NCBI RefSeq assembly: GCF_037975245.1
Contig: NC_092567.1
Coordinates: 21,920,376-21,984,375, forward strand
Length of the DNA stretch: 64,000 nt
Reading direction: 5' to 3'
DNA from: Apostichopus japonicus
Taxonomy: Eukaryota; Echinodermata; Holothuroidea; Aspidochirotida; Stichopodidae
Position 1 is the stretch's first letter; every line of letters begins with the position of its first letter. Of this stretch, positions 25,045-36,970 are shown piece after piece. A program made the position numbers and the translations under genes. The notes beneath the pieces were generated by a model. That model made no database searches. It was not told where the DNA came from and saw nothing but the letters and a program-made list of their open reading frames with translations.

Positions 25045-25480
25045 GAAATAGCAATGATTGCAAAAGTGGGACACAAGTAACCATATATCATTTCAGAGGA
25101 TACCATGGTAACATTTCATCCAACTTAGCTCAATCAGACTCGGCTTGGCGATGCGTTCACGCCAATTCTCGATAAAGAGTTATGCAACAGAAACTGCTGA
25201 TTCAGTAACGATGGTGGCAGAAGTTGGACACCGATATTCGCTTAGGATTTCAGACGAGGGATATCAAGGCTACATTTAAATCAAAATGAAAACACCATTA
25301 AAGGTAGATTCTATTCATTTTGGTAAGAATTGTCTGAAGAAGTCTGTACCTGGTTTGAACTACTCGCTGTAATAGAATCGTCACTTGAAGTCACGATGGT
25401 GGCAGAAGTGGGATGTAAATAATCAGATGTCATTCCAGAGAGGGATATCATGGCTCCATTCAATCCAACTTGAGAACTTC
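25045..25480. repeat. AMBRA1: Degenerate triplicate across the AMBRA1 3' end
   Basis: Three diverged segments begin near 25050, 25207 and 25387. They share the series GCAGAAGT(G/T)GGA, a TTTCAGAG-like block, GGATATCA and ATCCAACTT (the last only in the outer two). The most upstream copy in gene sense is coding, near the AMBRA1 C terminus; the other two lie in the presumed 3' UTR. The tail of the gene appears to have grown by duplication of a Ser/Thr-rich coding segment. Confidence 0.4.
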
Positions 25481-26316
25481 TAGAAATAGATTGGTCTCGG
25501 TTAACATCCCCCCCACTGGTTTCAACCGTATCTGAGGGAAGCGTTCTCCCTGCTTCATTGTCACCGGCGGTGTGATTTCCTTCGCTGACGGATCGAGGAA
25601 TGCTAGACACATCGGGCATCGGGGATGACATAGACGATGAGGGGTTATCAATTGTACTGTTTCTATCTTGGTTAACATTTTCACTTACATTACTGGCAAT
25701 TTGTGGCTCAACTGGTGAAGATAAAGCTAATGTTCTACGGTTATCGTCAGACGTGCTAGGTGCATCAGACCACCGAGAATGTGCAGATAAACTGGACATT
25801 CCTAGCAGGGACGAGTCTGAACCAGCTGGTTGCAGAGACGAAACGACGCTACCGGAGCTAGTAGTACTGGCTGGGATATGACAGGTAGCGAACGTCGACG
25901 ATCCCGGAAGTGATTCTGTCGAGGTGTCACTGCTTCCAAGGACAAGACTTGTCACAGAAGTGGGATGCACTTGTTCAGACTGATTGCTTGACACTACTGT
26001 GCCACCACTTGATTGAACACCTTCCCTGGTGTCAGAAGTGGACTGATTAGGACTGTTGAATATGTCCATCATGTTGATCGCCAATCGAGAGCCGACCACC
26101 GGTGAAGAGGTGGGAGGGTTGAGACGTCGTCTGACAAAGCGGCTGGTGAGGTCGGTTTGGGTACCGGCTGAATGAGTCCTTCTCCTCGTCTGGGTCGACT
26201 GGCCTCTCTGACGGAGGATACTGGACCTAAATGACAACCTGTCTCGACCTGATCTTCCAAGACATCTGGACGACGGAGTGATTCCTCTCGATGGTTTGAA
26301 TCTGGATACTTCAAAC
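25311..26316 (-). CDS. AMBRA1: AMBRA1 terminal exon: disordered tail with TQT motifs
   Basis: 335 codons plus a TAG stop at 25311-25313. It starts FEVSRFKPSRGITPSSR. The motifs GQSTQTRRR and SAGTQTDL are the expected dynein light chain binding pair. The rest is Ser/Thr-rich with no globular domain. The methionine in frame at 26357 lies in the intron; the acceptor GACACCCAG at 26317-26325 sets the exon start. Confidence 0.9.
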
Positions 26317-29300
26317 CTGGGTGTCAAATTAAAAACACAGACACTTGTTTTTATCACATATTATGCATATTAAATAATGTTCAAAGTCACACAGAAATTT
26401 ATGTCAAGCAATGCTCAGACTAAGTGGTGATCATTGCAGCAGCATTTGATGCATTTTTTGCATATTATATATGGACCGTTAGTGTTTCCCTAAAAATGTT
26501 AGGAAAAAAATTCTAAAACAAGTCAATTTCCTCAAGTCATACCTTGGCCTACATATCCTCAAATCCCCTTTGTCTGTGCCATAGACGAATCCAGCTCCCA
26601 GAGTTGGCACCCATTTGGCAATGTTTAATCCAGTGGAGTGCCTCCCTTGTTCCTCTGAGGGGTGGTTTACGACTTGTATGGTCTTGATGGTGCCCGCCAG
26701 AGCAGTTGGGTCAGTCAGTGAACAGATCATCACCATTGGCTGTTGGAAGAGGAAGAAAGAGTACACGTAGGGTTAGCACTGATTGTCGCCTCGATTCAGT
26801 CTTAAAGGCATTGACGACTCGCCCCTAACCGCGTGCTGCGCTCTGATAAAGTTAACTATCCGTTGCTTGCAAGTGACATTTTCTTCTTATCGCTACAAAA
26901 TGCAGACATTAATGAAACGTGATACCTTGTTATCTTTTATCTAAAACCTGAGATGTCCTCGCTGCCATGTACACTGTGTTGTGGGTATTGATCGTAGCTG
27001 TATGTATTGACTGTACACTAGTGTCTAATTACCAACGGTAGCAAGCTGTGTGTGTATTTTCTGGGATCGATGGTGGTGTCTAACACTTCTGTTACACCTC
27101 AGTCGAAACTAGGTCAGATTACCGGCATCACACGTTTCTTTGTGCACGAGTCATCACACCCTTTTACAGGAGCACTGTGGAGATTTCATAATGTAATTTA
27201 CAGTTGAAAATCCCGAAACTCGGAATATCTATGGAAACCATACTAGCACTTGAGAATCTTTCCTCTTTTCTTGGACTACATTTTTTATTTATTATTTTTT
27301 ACTACGTTTAGGGTTCTATTTATTATCGTTTAGTATTGGGTGTTTATTACTATCTGTTTTAGGCTTTTACAATAATTGTCTTACTGTAGTAGCCTATAGT
27401 TTCTCATACTTATTTATATTTAAACATTGACTATGATTTAATCTTTTGTGCATTTTTTTTATTTATTTTTTTTTAAAACTGTTTTACTATTTACATACTT
27501 CTGAATTTGTTTTGGACTATATGTGTTCAGGTTTTTTTTTATATATTTTTTTTTATATATTTTTTTTTATAATTTTTTTATATTTTTTTTATATATATAT
27601 ATTTTTTATTATCGTTTAGTATGGGTGTTTTTATATTGTTGCTTTAGGCTTTTACATTTTATGCCTTATTGGTTCTGTATATTTAATATTTAGGTTGTTG
27701 TTACTATTTGTATTTAGGTTTTACATTTGTAAAGCGCTTTGAGCAGCTTTGCTGATTATGCGCTATATGAATATTATTACATATTATTATTATTACTACG
27801 ACATATCAAGACTATAATCCTGACAAAATTCAACCTTGAGGTAGTGAATGTCACCAAACTTACTGCTGCGATAGCTGGACATCTGTACTGGCCTGTTGCC
27901 ACGCCGACCAAAAGGTTATCACATGACGGTGATATGCTCAAGGTGATTGCATCAGCACCTGAAAAGAAGAGGAAAAACAATCTCTCAAAATTCATTTATT
28001 TCCACGGAAAATGAACCAGACAAGCTCACTGGTATATTACAACGTTGATTCATCATGACGGTTTGATCCGGTGTTCATCCAAAATTTAATCCATTGAGAA
28101 TGAGAAAACTGTGAGTACAACTGCTTATTGAAAACGAATATTGTGGTGGCAGGCACTTTTGCATCCATACAGGGGGAAGTCAAAATATTCTACAATTAAA
28201 TTCTGGAATTTTCATCTCAATATTTCATTAACTATGGTTGTCTGAAAGTAACTTATTCTTTTTTTCCCCAGAGACACAGTTCTATACTCCAGGAAACTGA
28301 TATAGTTGATGCAATGGTGAGGGGAGTGACAAGGGGGGGGGGGAATCTGTCATGTCAATTTCTGTTACATTCTGCAAAAGCTTTACTCAACTTCTCCTAG
28401 TATTTTATACATTGATAAGAATACATTTATATTTTATGTTATAAATGGCAAAATATTCTGTACATTTCATAGATGCTTTTTAGCAGACATTTTGCTGCTC
28501 AGTTGCCATAGTGATGGCAACCCTCACATGTCAAAGCTTTTTATCTGCATATTGCCAGAGACATTCGCTACAATTTCAGTCATCTTTAAAAAAAAAATTA
28601 AAACTTCAATGATCTGATCATCACATGAGAACCATATTTGCAATTTCTCTAGCAATTGTCCATTTTGCTATGCAATTTTAACAGAGTGATTCTCTAATCA
28701 CAAACATTCAAAATTAAACTTTGATTAGATTACTCTGATCAGCTATTAAAGGTAACTGAAGTTGGCAGTACAAAGAGGAGATTTTCCCTACTTCTTCCCT
28801 CCTTATTTTATCTAACACTGTAAATATCTTCATTGCTTGAAGGTTTAAATCTGCATTGTTTGTAGACCTTAGTTGGTTGGTGATTTATTTTTTTACAATG
28901 GTTTGAAATCTCACATCAAATTTTAAAATAAGTTGACCTTCTTCTCTTGTTTCTGCCTTTGCCATCTCCCCGACTTACCAAATTTCTTGGAGAAAAGGAC
29001 ACTTCCAAAGTTGCATTGTTCCAAGGAGTATCCTGCCACAACAAACTGATCGGGGAAACTGTAGGGGACAAAGGTCACCACAAATTTCTGATCCGGAGAT
29101 ATGTCGCAACTGGCATCTGAATAGAGCTTACAGCAAGGAACAAGGATGTTAGCTCTAGCTGTAAATAAATAGAAATTAACACAAAAGTTTCAGATCTTCA
29201 CATTTTTATCTTAAAAGGCACAAATCTAAAATACACTCATGTACTTGTTTCATTATTTTGAAACATTTTCATTAATGAAATTGAACAATATAGTTGGGTT

Positions 29301-32300
29301 GGGGATAAGTTGCCATGGTAACTGAACAGTTATATTGGTAGAATAGAAAAGGAGGGCAGTAGACTAGAATGTGTGAGGGAACCATGTTACAATGGGGATC
29401 TTCAGCATCTCTATCACATAGGGTAGTGACGGTTTCTTGCCTTTGCCTTTTCCTTACTGTTAGCACAATCACGCACACGTGATCAAGAGTGTACCAGTTA
29501 TGTGAAGACAGGAAGTATGCTTTACCATTGCTTGTATCAAGGCAGTTTATTATCCTTGAACTTCCACCACTGAAGTCTGTGTATTACAGCATTGATTCAA
29601 CTGCCAACTTTTGTATTTTAAAAATTAACCTTGACTGGTCAGCCAAGCTAAATAAGCTAAATATTTATGAGCTTTTGACATCACATTGCATTAAAGGGTG
29701 TGAAGACTCGCGCACAAAGAAACGTCTCATGCCGGTAGTCTGACCTAGTTTCGAATGAGGTGTAACAGAAATGGTAGACACCACCATCAATCCCAGAAAA
29801 TACACACACAGCTTGCTACCGTCGGTAATTAGACACTAGTGTACAGTCAATACATACAGCTACGGTCAATACCCACAACACAGTGCACCAGTTCTGTGGA
29901 GACAGGTAAGTAAGTACAGGAATGCTATACATTCTCTAGGTTAAATTTGCTTTACCATTGCTTATATCTGGCAGATTGTTATCCTTGAACTTCCACCACT
30001 GAAGTCTGTGTGTTACAGCGTTGATGTTGTTGGCCACTGCTGGGTTAGACCACCTTCCACGGAATGCATCTGAAAATGCGAAGGAAAGTACAGAACGAGT
30101 AAAATAAAGGAACATGCATAAACATACAGCTTCGATGAAACACACAGATGCAAACAGTTTTCGTTCTTGGTGGTTCAACTTCATAGTTTGTGATACCTCT
30201 TTGCACTTTTTTGTTTACAAATTAAAATTTTTACAATGTTTACAATTTTGCAAAACCTACCAAAGTATTTACTGAGAGTAAGGTTACATTTGATCAAACT
30301 TCTACATCTAATCCTAATCGAGCCAACTGAATGAGCAATAAATTTATTCAATTTTTTTTATTATTTTGATATTAATTAACCTTTCACATTTTGATATTAC
30401 CTAACTTTCACATATCGATATTAATTAACCTTTCACAGATATTAATTAACCTTTCACATTTCGATATTAATTAACCTTTCACATTTCGATATTAATTAAC
30501 CTTTCACATTTCGATATTAATTAACCTTTCACATATCGATATTAATTAACCTTTCACATTTCGATATTAATTATCCTTTCACATTTGATATTAATTAACC
30601 TTTCACATTTCGATATTAATTAACCTTTCACATTTTGATATTAAGTAACCTTTCGCATTTCGATATTAATTAACCTTTCGCATTTCGATATTAATTAACC
30701 TTTCGCATTTCGATATTAATTATCCTTTCGCATTTTGATATTAATTAACCTTTCGCATTTTGATATTAATTAACCTTTCGCATTTCGATATTAATTAACC
30801 TTACGCATTTCGATATTAATTAACTTTTTCGCATTTCGATTTTACCTAACCTTTCACATATCGATATTAATTAACCTTTCACATTTCGATATTAATTAAC
30901 CTTTCGATATTAATTAACCTTTCACATTTCGATATAAATTAACCTTTCACACTTAGATATTAATTATCCTTTCACATTTCGATATTAATCAACCTTTCAC
31001 ATATCGATATTAATTAACCTTTCACATTTCGATATTAATCAACCTTTCACATTTCGATATTAATTAACCTTTCACATTTCGATATTAATTAACCTTTCAC
31101 ATTTTGATATTAATTAGCCACATACAAGAATCAAATAGGAAGAGATGAAACCTTTCAACTACCAACTTCTGTCTTTTTAAAATCAACCTTGACTGGTCAG
31201 CCAATAAACTAAATTTTTATGAGGTTTCAACATCACATTGCATCAAACATTCGATAAGAATTAACTTAAAAAGTTTCATAAAGGACAATTCACCAAAACC
31301 ACACCTTGGAATCATTTGAAATTTTTTTTTTTACATCACTGCTTCTATACATTCCACTACTGTATAATGATCCGATTTTGTTTCTCCAGGAAAGAAATGT
31401 ATTGTTCTAAACAGCCTTCACTCTTGGTCGTCATGGAGATTGTTGTCAAGGACTTTCTAAGATGTCAAGATGATATTGAGCATTTGCTGGTTTAAGATCC
31501 CAGATAGAATGACCACATCAACTTGTTGTCCTATTTCAAAGACCTTATCTTGTTATCATTTTAATCTCTAAACGGAGCAACCAAATACGATGTTTACCTT
31601 ATGTTTGAAGTTAAAGGTAGTCAGTATAGGCCCCAAGTTATAGCATGCTATAATTGCTAGAAGTTTTCAAAAAGTACATTCTTGGAGGTCTTTACTCTCC
31701 AAATTGTTCTCAGACATTTTTAAGGAACACACAAGATGACTGAATGTCCCAGTGGGGAAAATTTCCTCGAAGGTTGTAAAAAGAACGGTTTAAGAATTTT
31801 GACCAAAGGTGACCATATTTGAATATCTAGCATATTCGGGGCCACATACAGCATACCTTTAAATTCTCCATACTGCAAAAATAGGACTCATGTAATACGA
31901 ATTAGGTATGTTGCTGGAATTATTCTTCCATTTTTTTTTGGGGGGGGGAGGCTATTTCATACTAATTAAATAGTATTATACCATAATTTGTAAAGAGCAC
32001 ACAAAAAGGAATTAGAACAACATATAAAGGTATCTCACATGCTAAAATTGCATTCAGAGATAAATTTGGGAATGACAATGTCAACATACATATTTTTGCT
32101 TTTTTTTTTGTGAGTTTCTGTTGAACGTTTGCTACAAAAATGTACATCCAGACAACAATGTAATTCCAGAAGGAAACCACATAAAGATGGTGTCATGTTA
32201 ATGTCTGTTTGCTTTGGTTTTTCAAAGAACAAAAGACAATAAATTTTGGTGTTATCTCCAGACTCAATGTCAATAGTCTTTGCTATAAAGTTTATCAGAC

Positions 32301-35300
32301 TTATCGGTTAAAAGTACACCGGTAATTGAGAACAAACATACAAACTGAAAACAAGGTTATTCAAACAAGTCATTTCACAACATACCTGTTGGATAAGTAT
32401 GGGGGCATGTAGCTGGCAAAACTTTAATTTGACACAGCAGATGTGGCTATTGATGAAATGGTCACCAGCCTGTGTTGGACTCATTGAAGAGATGGCAAAT
32501 ATTTTAAGGCTGCATTAAAATTTTGTTGGGGGTAATTTTTTGCTTTTGAGGAAGGAGATCACGAGAGCATAACTGTAGGAACTACACTTCTACAAGAACA
32601 CTGCTATGGTATTATTTCAGAAGAGGTACTGCTTAATGGGTGAGGGAGGTGGGGGGTAGGTCATCAGAGCAAATTAAATGGTTATACAGCAATCTCCCGA
32701 GTATGTTAATGTGATTTTATAAGAATATTTGCCTCTCACCTGCCAAAGCTTGATTTATCAGAGTCCGGTATTCTCCTTGTGGAAACGTCGGGGAATCATC
32801 TTCTGCATGACGACGATGACCAGATCTCCTCCTATTAGAATGTTAACGGCAAAGGTCTAATGTCAACAGGGTTGTGGTTGGGGGGTATAACGACAATGGT
32901 ACTGAACACAATGGTTATTGACACCAGGCAAGTAGGTGGATATGGGATGGATTTTTGTTTTTTCTTCTTTGAGGAATTAATCCACGGTTTATCCTTCCAA
33001 ATGACCTTTCAACTTGGCAAACCCCTGCCCCCCTCCCCTCTGGCCTTTGAGGAATTAATCCATGGTATTTCCTTCCAAATGACCTTTCAATTTGGCAAAC
33101 CCCTGCCCGCCCCCTTCCCCCCCCACCCCTCTGGCCAACAAAATTGTTTACTGTACTACAGTCAGATGTGAGGTATGATGAAATACCAGCCATTGACATT
33201 TCCCAATATGTACATGTCACTGCTTAATGAATGATATGTGAAAGTGACACTGAGTAATGACATTCATACACTGTAAGGGAACATGAAGGACACTATGGCA
33301 GGAACATTAAAAGTGACCAGTAAAGTTATCTGGTAATATATATATATATATATATTGCAGTTCACGTGAAGGAGGCTATGCAAGCAGCTAAGGAAATGTG
33401 ACCATACTAGTAATATACGTGAAGGACACTGTGGCAGCAACTGATGCTGAGCAATAAATTTCTATAGTGTCCTATGTTAAAGCCATATTGGACACTATGA
33501 CAGTACCTTAAGCTGAGCACCAAATTCTGTTGTAACATGTTGTAATCAACTTGAAGAACACTTTGGCAACAGCTAAAAGGTTACGAGTTCCATGGTAATA
33601 TGGTGCAGACAACTTGATGGTCACTACTGCACTGAATAATTCAATTCTATGGCACCCTGTTGTCAACTTGGAGGACACTATGGCCAAATCAAAGTAATGA
33701 ACTTCTATATTGCAGTTAACTTAAAGGGCACTATGGCAGAAGGTCAAGCTAAGTAACAAAGTTTGACGATAAAATATTACAAACATACAGAAGGACACTA
33801 GAACATTTTGCCGTCCGCACTTTTGCATACATTCAAGTCATGTTTTTCATAGCAGGATGCATCCAAATCCTGGGTTCATGAACTATGTCCGAATGGGGGC
33901 CATGCAAACACCGACTCATTTAAATATAATCCAAATGGTCTGATAAGGTACATCAATGAACAATGTCCATGTGTCCTTGCTGTGACCTTACTTTTGGGGT
34001 AATTAAGGGAACACTTAGTTCTCATGTTGTGCATACACTGGACATTAGGCAATGTGATAAATCCAAGAGTAAATATACACTCTGAAATGAGGTAACCAGA
34101 GTGGCGGTGGCTTAGAGGCTTTTAACTACCAGAAAAGAATATTGTTAGATTGCACCACAATTAGATGGAGAGATACCATAGCTGTAACTGGAAATCATTT
34201 AGAAGTCGTGGTAGGGAGTAGTGGGAGAAGAATGTACAAGAGAAGGGTCAATTCCTGTGCAGTTCATTTTCTTGTCATGTTTTGAAGTGGTTTCTATCTC
34301 CTGGAGGGAAGAAGATGGGGCGGGGGATGGAGGGGAGGGGGAGAGGGAAGGGAGAGGGTAGGAAGAGAGGAAGAGGGAAGGGAAGAAGAGGATGGAGAGG
34401 CAGAGGGAGGAAGAGGCAGGGATGGATGGACGTAGAGGGAAGGGAGGGAGGGAATAGGAAGGGAAGAAGAGGGAATGGAGTTTCAGAGGGAAGGTAGGAA
34501 GAGGGAAGGTAGGGAGAGGGAAGGTAGGGAGTGGGAAGGAAAGAAGGGAGAAGGGAGGGGGAGGGAGAGGGGAGGGGAGGGAGAGGGAAAGGAGAGGGAA
34601 GGGAGGGAAAATGAAGGGAGAAAGAGGGACGGGAGAGGGTAGGGAGCAGGAAGGGAGGAAGGGAGGAAGAAGGAAGCTGTTGCTCATGAGAGGAGTGGAA
34701 TCTTCACACATGCCAATAGAATAATTTCATGTAAATTGAACCAATTTTGTGGTCCTTCTAGCTATATTCCTAAAAGTTTCATGAATTGTTAAAGCCATTA
34801 CTATTTTGTAATACTAAATGCAGTCTAAGTATTCTTCCTTTTTTTTTTTTTTTTTTTACTTAGTTTTTATTTTTAAGGTAACTGACTTTCTCATGACTTT
34901 ACTAAGTGCAGTTAATGCCAGACACAAACAGCCGTAAAGTTGCTGTTATTTATTAGGTGTCAGAGAAAAGTACGCTAGTGTTACGCAAATAGCTGTCTAA
35001 TATAAAGTGCTTTGCTATGGACACCAAACACTTGAAAATGGTCCGTGCAACTTAATATTCCAAATATGTGTAACAATTAAATTAATTTTCTGATTAAATA
35101 GCTTTATATAATAATTGAAAGGTTTGTCAATTGTTACCTGATGGCCGTACGGGCAAATCCAAACCTGGAGAGCCTTGACCTGCGACCACTTTCTGATGAA
35201 CCCCCGTCCTCCTCCCTACCCCCATGGGGATTCCGCAGTGCTCTCCGGCCACCGGCGGTCGAGTGAAGTTGACTTGGAAGAGCACGTCTTGCCCCTGAAA

Positions 35301-36923
35301 GAATGAGCAACCTTGAGTTTGGTTAATGTATCTCGAAATGCTTATTTAGGGAAGTGTTTCTCCTTCTTTACTTTTTTATTGGATAGTCTTTTTAGTCAAT
35401 CATCAAGAAAATGACTAGGCACAAACACTGATAAGTATTTCCACTTGTCCTAAGATGGAGCAAGAAGCTGCTTATTTCAGCCAAGTCCTCTGTAGTACTG
35501 CAATTTTCATGAAAATCTGTAGGGTCATGCTAGACGTACTGCCTCACACAAACAGTTAATTAAAATAGTCACCTTTGATTGCAGTTACCAGCCTCATCAC
35601 ACATGTAACTTTGTAACAACTAGGTTTCACCACTAGGAGTGATATTACTTTCCACCAGGAAGTGATTGAACAAACAAAATTTCAGAAATGAATCGCCAAA
35701 AAAAAAAATAACAAATTCAGTGAAATTTTTTTTACCTATCATATCTTCTGATAATCATCTTTGTTAATAAAATTATTTCACTCCAAATAATTTTCTAAAA
35801 TTGTAAAATTTAATCCACAAATTACAAATGAGCTAACCTGTAAACTGGAATGCCATCTGAAATGGGGTTCTGGGTCCTAACATTCATTTGTGGCTATTTT
35901 TGAATTTCAAGAAAAAAAACACCTATATCTGGTGTATTATTATCGACCTTACCTTGGGTCCTTCTGCTAACATTCCCCACAGTGGGTACCGAGTTCCTCT
36001 GTAGCTGAAGGGCCCTTAGAAGGGGACTATCTGCCGGAGACGACCTGGTTATGGTGACGTGACCTACCATGCCATCTGCGGCACTGACTGGGTAGCTGAC
36101 CTGATGTTCGACCCTTTCGTTCCTGTTTGGGACATGGTCCAGAAGACTGGACCCTAAAGGCAACCCAGTAAACGGTGATGTCTCATCCGCTTGGGAAGGA
36201 CCGGCCGGAAGGTCCTGCGAGGGGGGCACTGGAGGGGCATTACTATTGCTGGAGGAGGAGGAGCTACTGTCAAAGTTCAACGCTCTAGCAGCTTGCGGTT
36301 CGCTGGTGGTTTGGCTGTCCGGTAGATCCGGCACGTGAAATGTTTCCTCTGTCCGGATGATGATCGCGTTACTTAAATCCTCGGCAAATAACCGGGGATT
36401 TCTATCGCCACCGACGGAACCTTCAAACCGCTCGGAGATGACTCTGACCTGGACAAGCTCGGGTCCGTCGTAGCTCCTCCTGACTCGAACCACTCTGTTG
36501 GGAGTTCTCTGGGAGGTTATCCCGGATTGACTGCTACTGGTCAGGAAACCATGGCCAGAAGAAAGACTGTTCTGATTCGAAGGGGAAAGGAAAGAACTCG
36601 CACGAGATATACTCTGACGTGCTGGTGAAATGCTATTGCCTGTTTCCATGGGGACCTCTTCAACAGACGGAGTGTCTTCGGTATTAACCCCGGTCACATG
36701 ATTGGTCACATGTCTCTCACCACTTGAAGCTTCTGACGGGGGATCTCTGTCCGTGTTTTCTGCTTGTTCATTGGCTGGTACTCTATTGTCTGGTGGGGGA
36801 TCGGCCAATGATGGTTCGGGAAAAGTGTCTGGTTCAGTTGGCACATCATCCTCCATCTCGTTCGGGAACTGACCAGGAAAACTCCGTCTTTTGTAAGAAA
36901 AATCGGAAAAAGCTCAACTTTGC

Positions 36924-36970
<47 letters not shown>

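Noticed and set aside
30363-31117. CRISPR-like regular repeat
   Set aside because: Units are directly contiguous with no spacers, and the locus is an animal intron: a minisatellite.
34199-34711. Pro/Ser/Leu-rich open frame of 170 codons on the minus strand
   Set aside because: It is a by-product of the homopurine tract and lies in an AMBRA1 intron.
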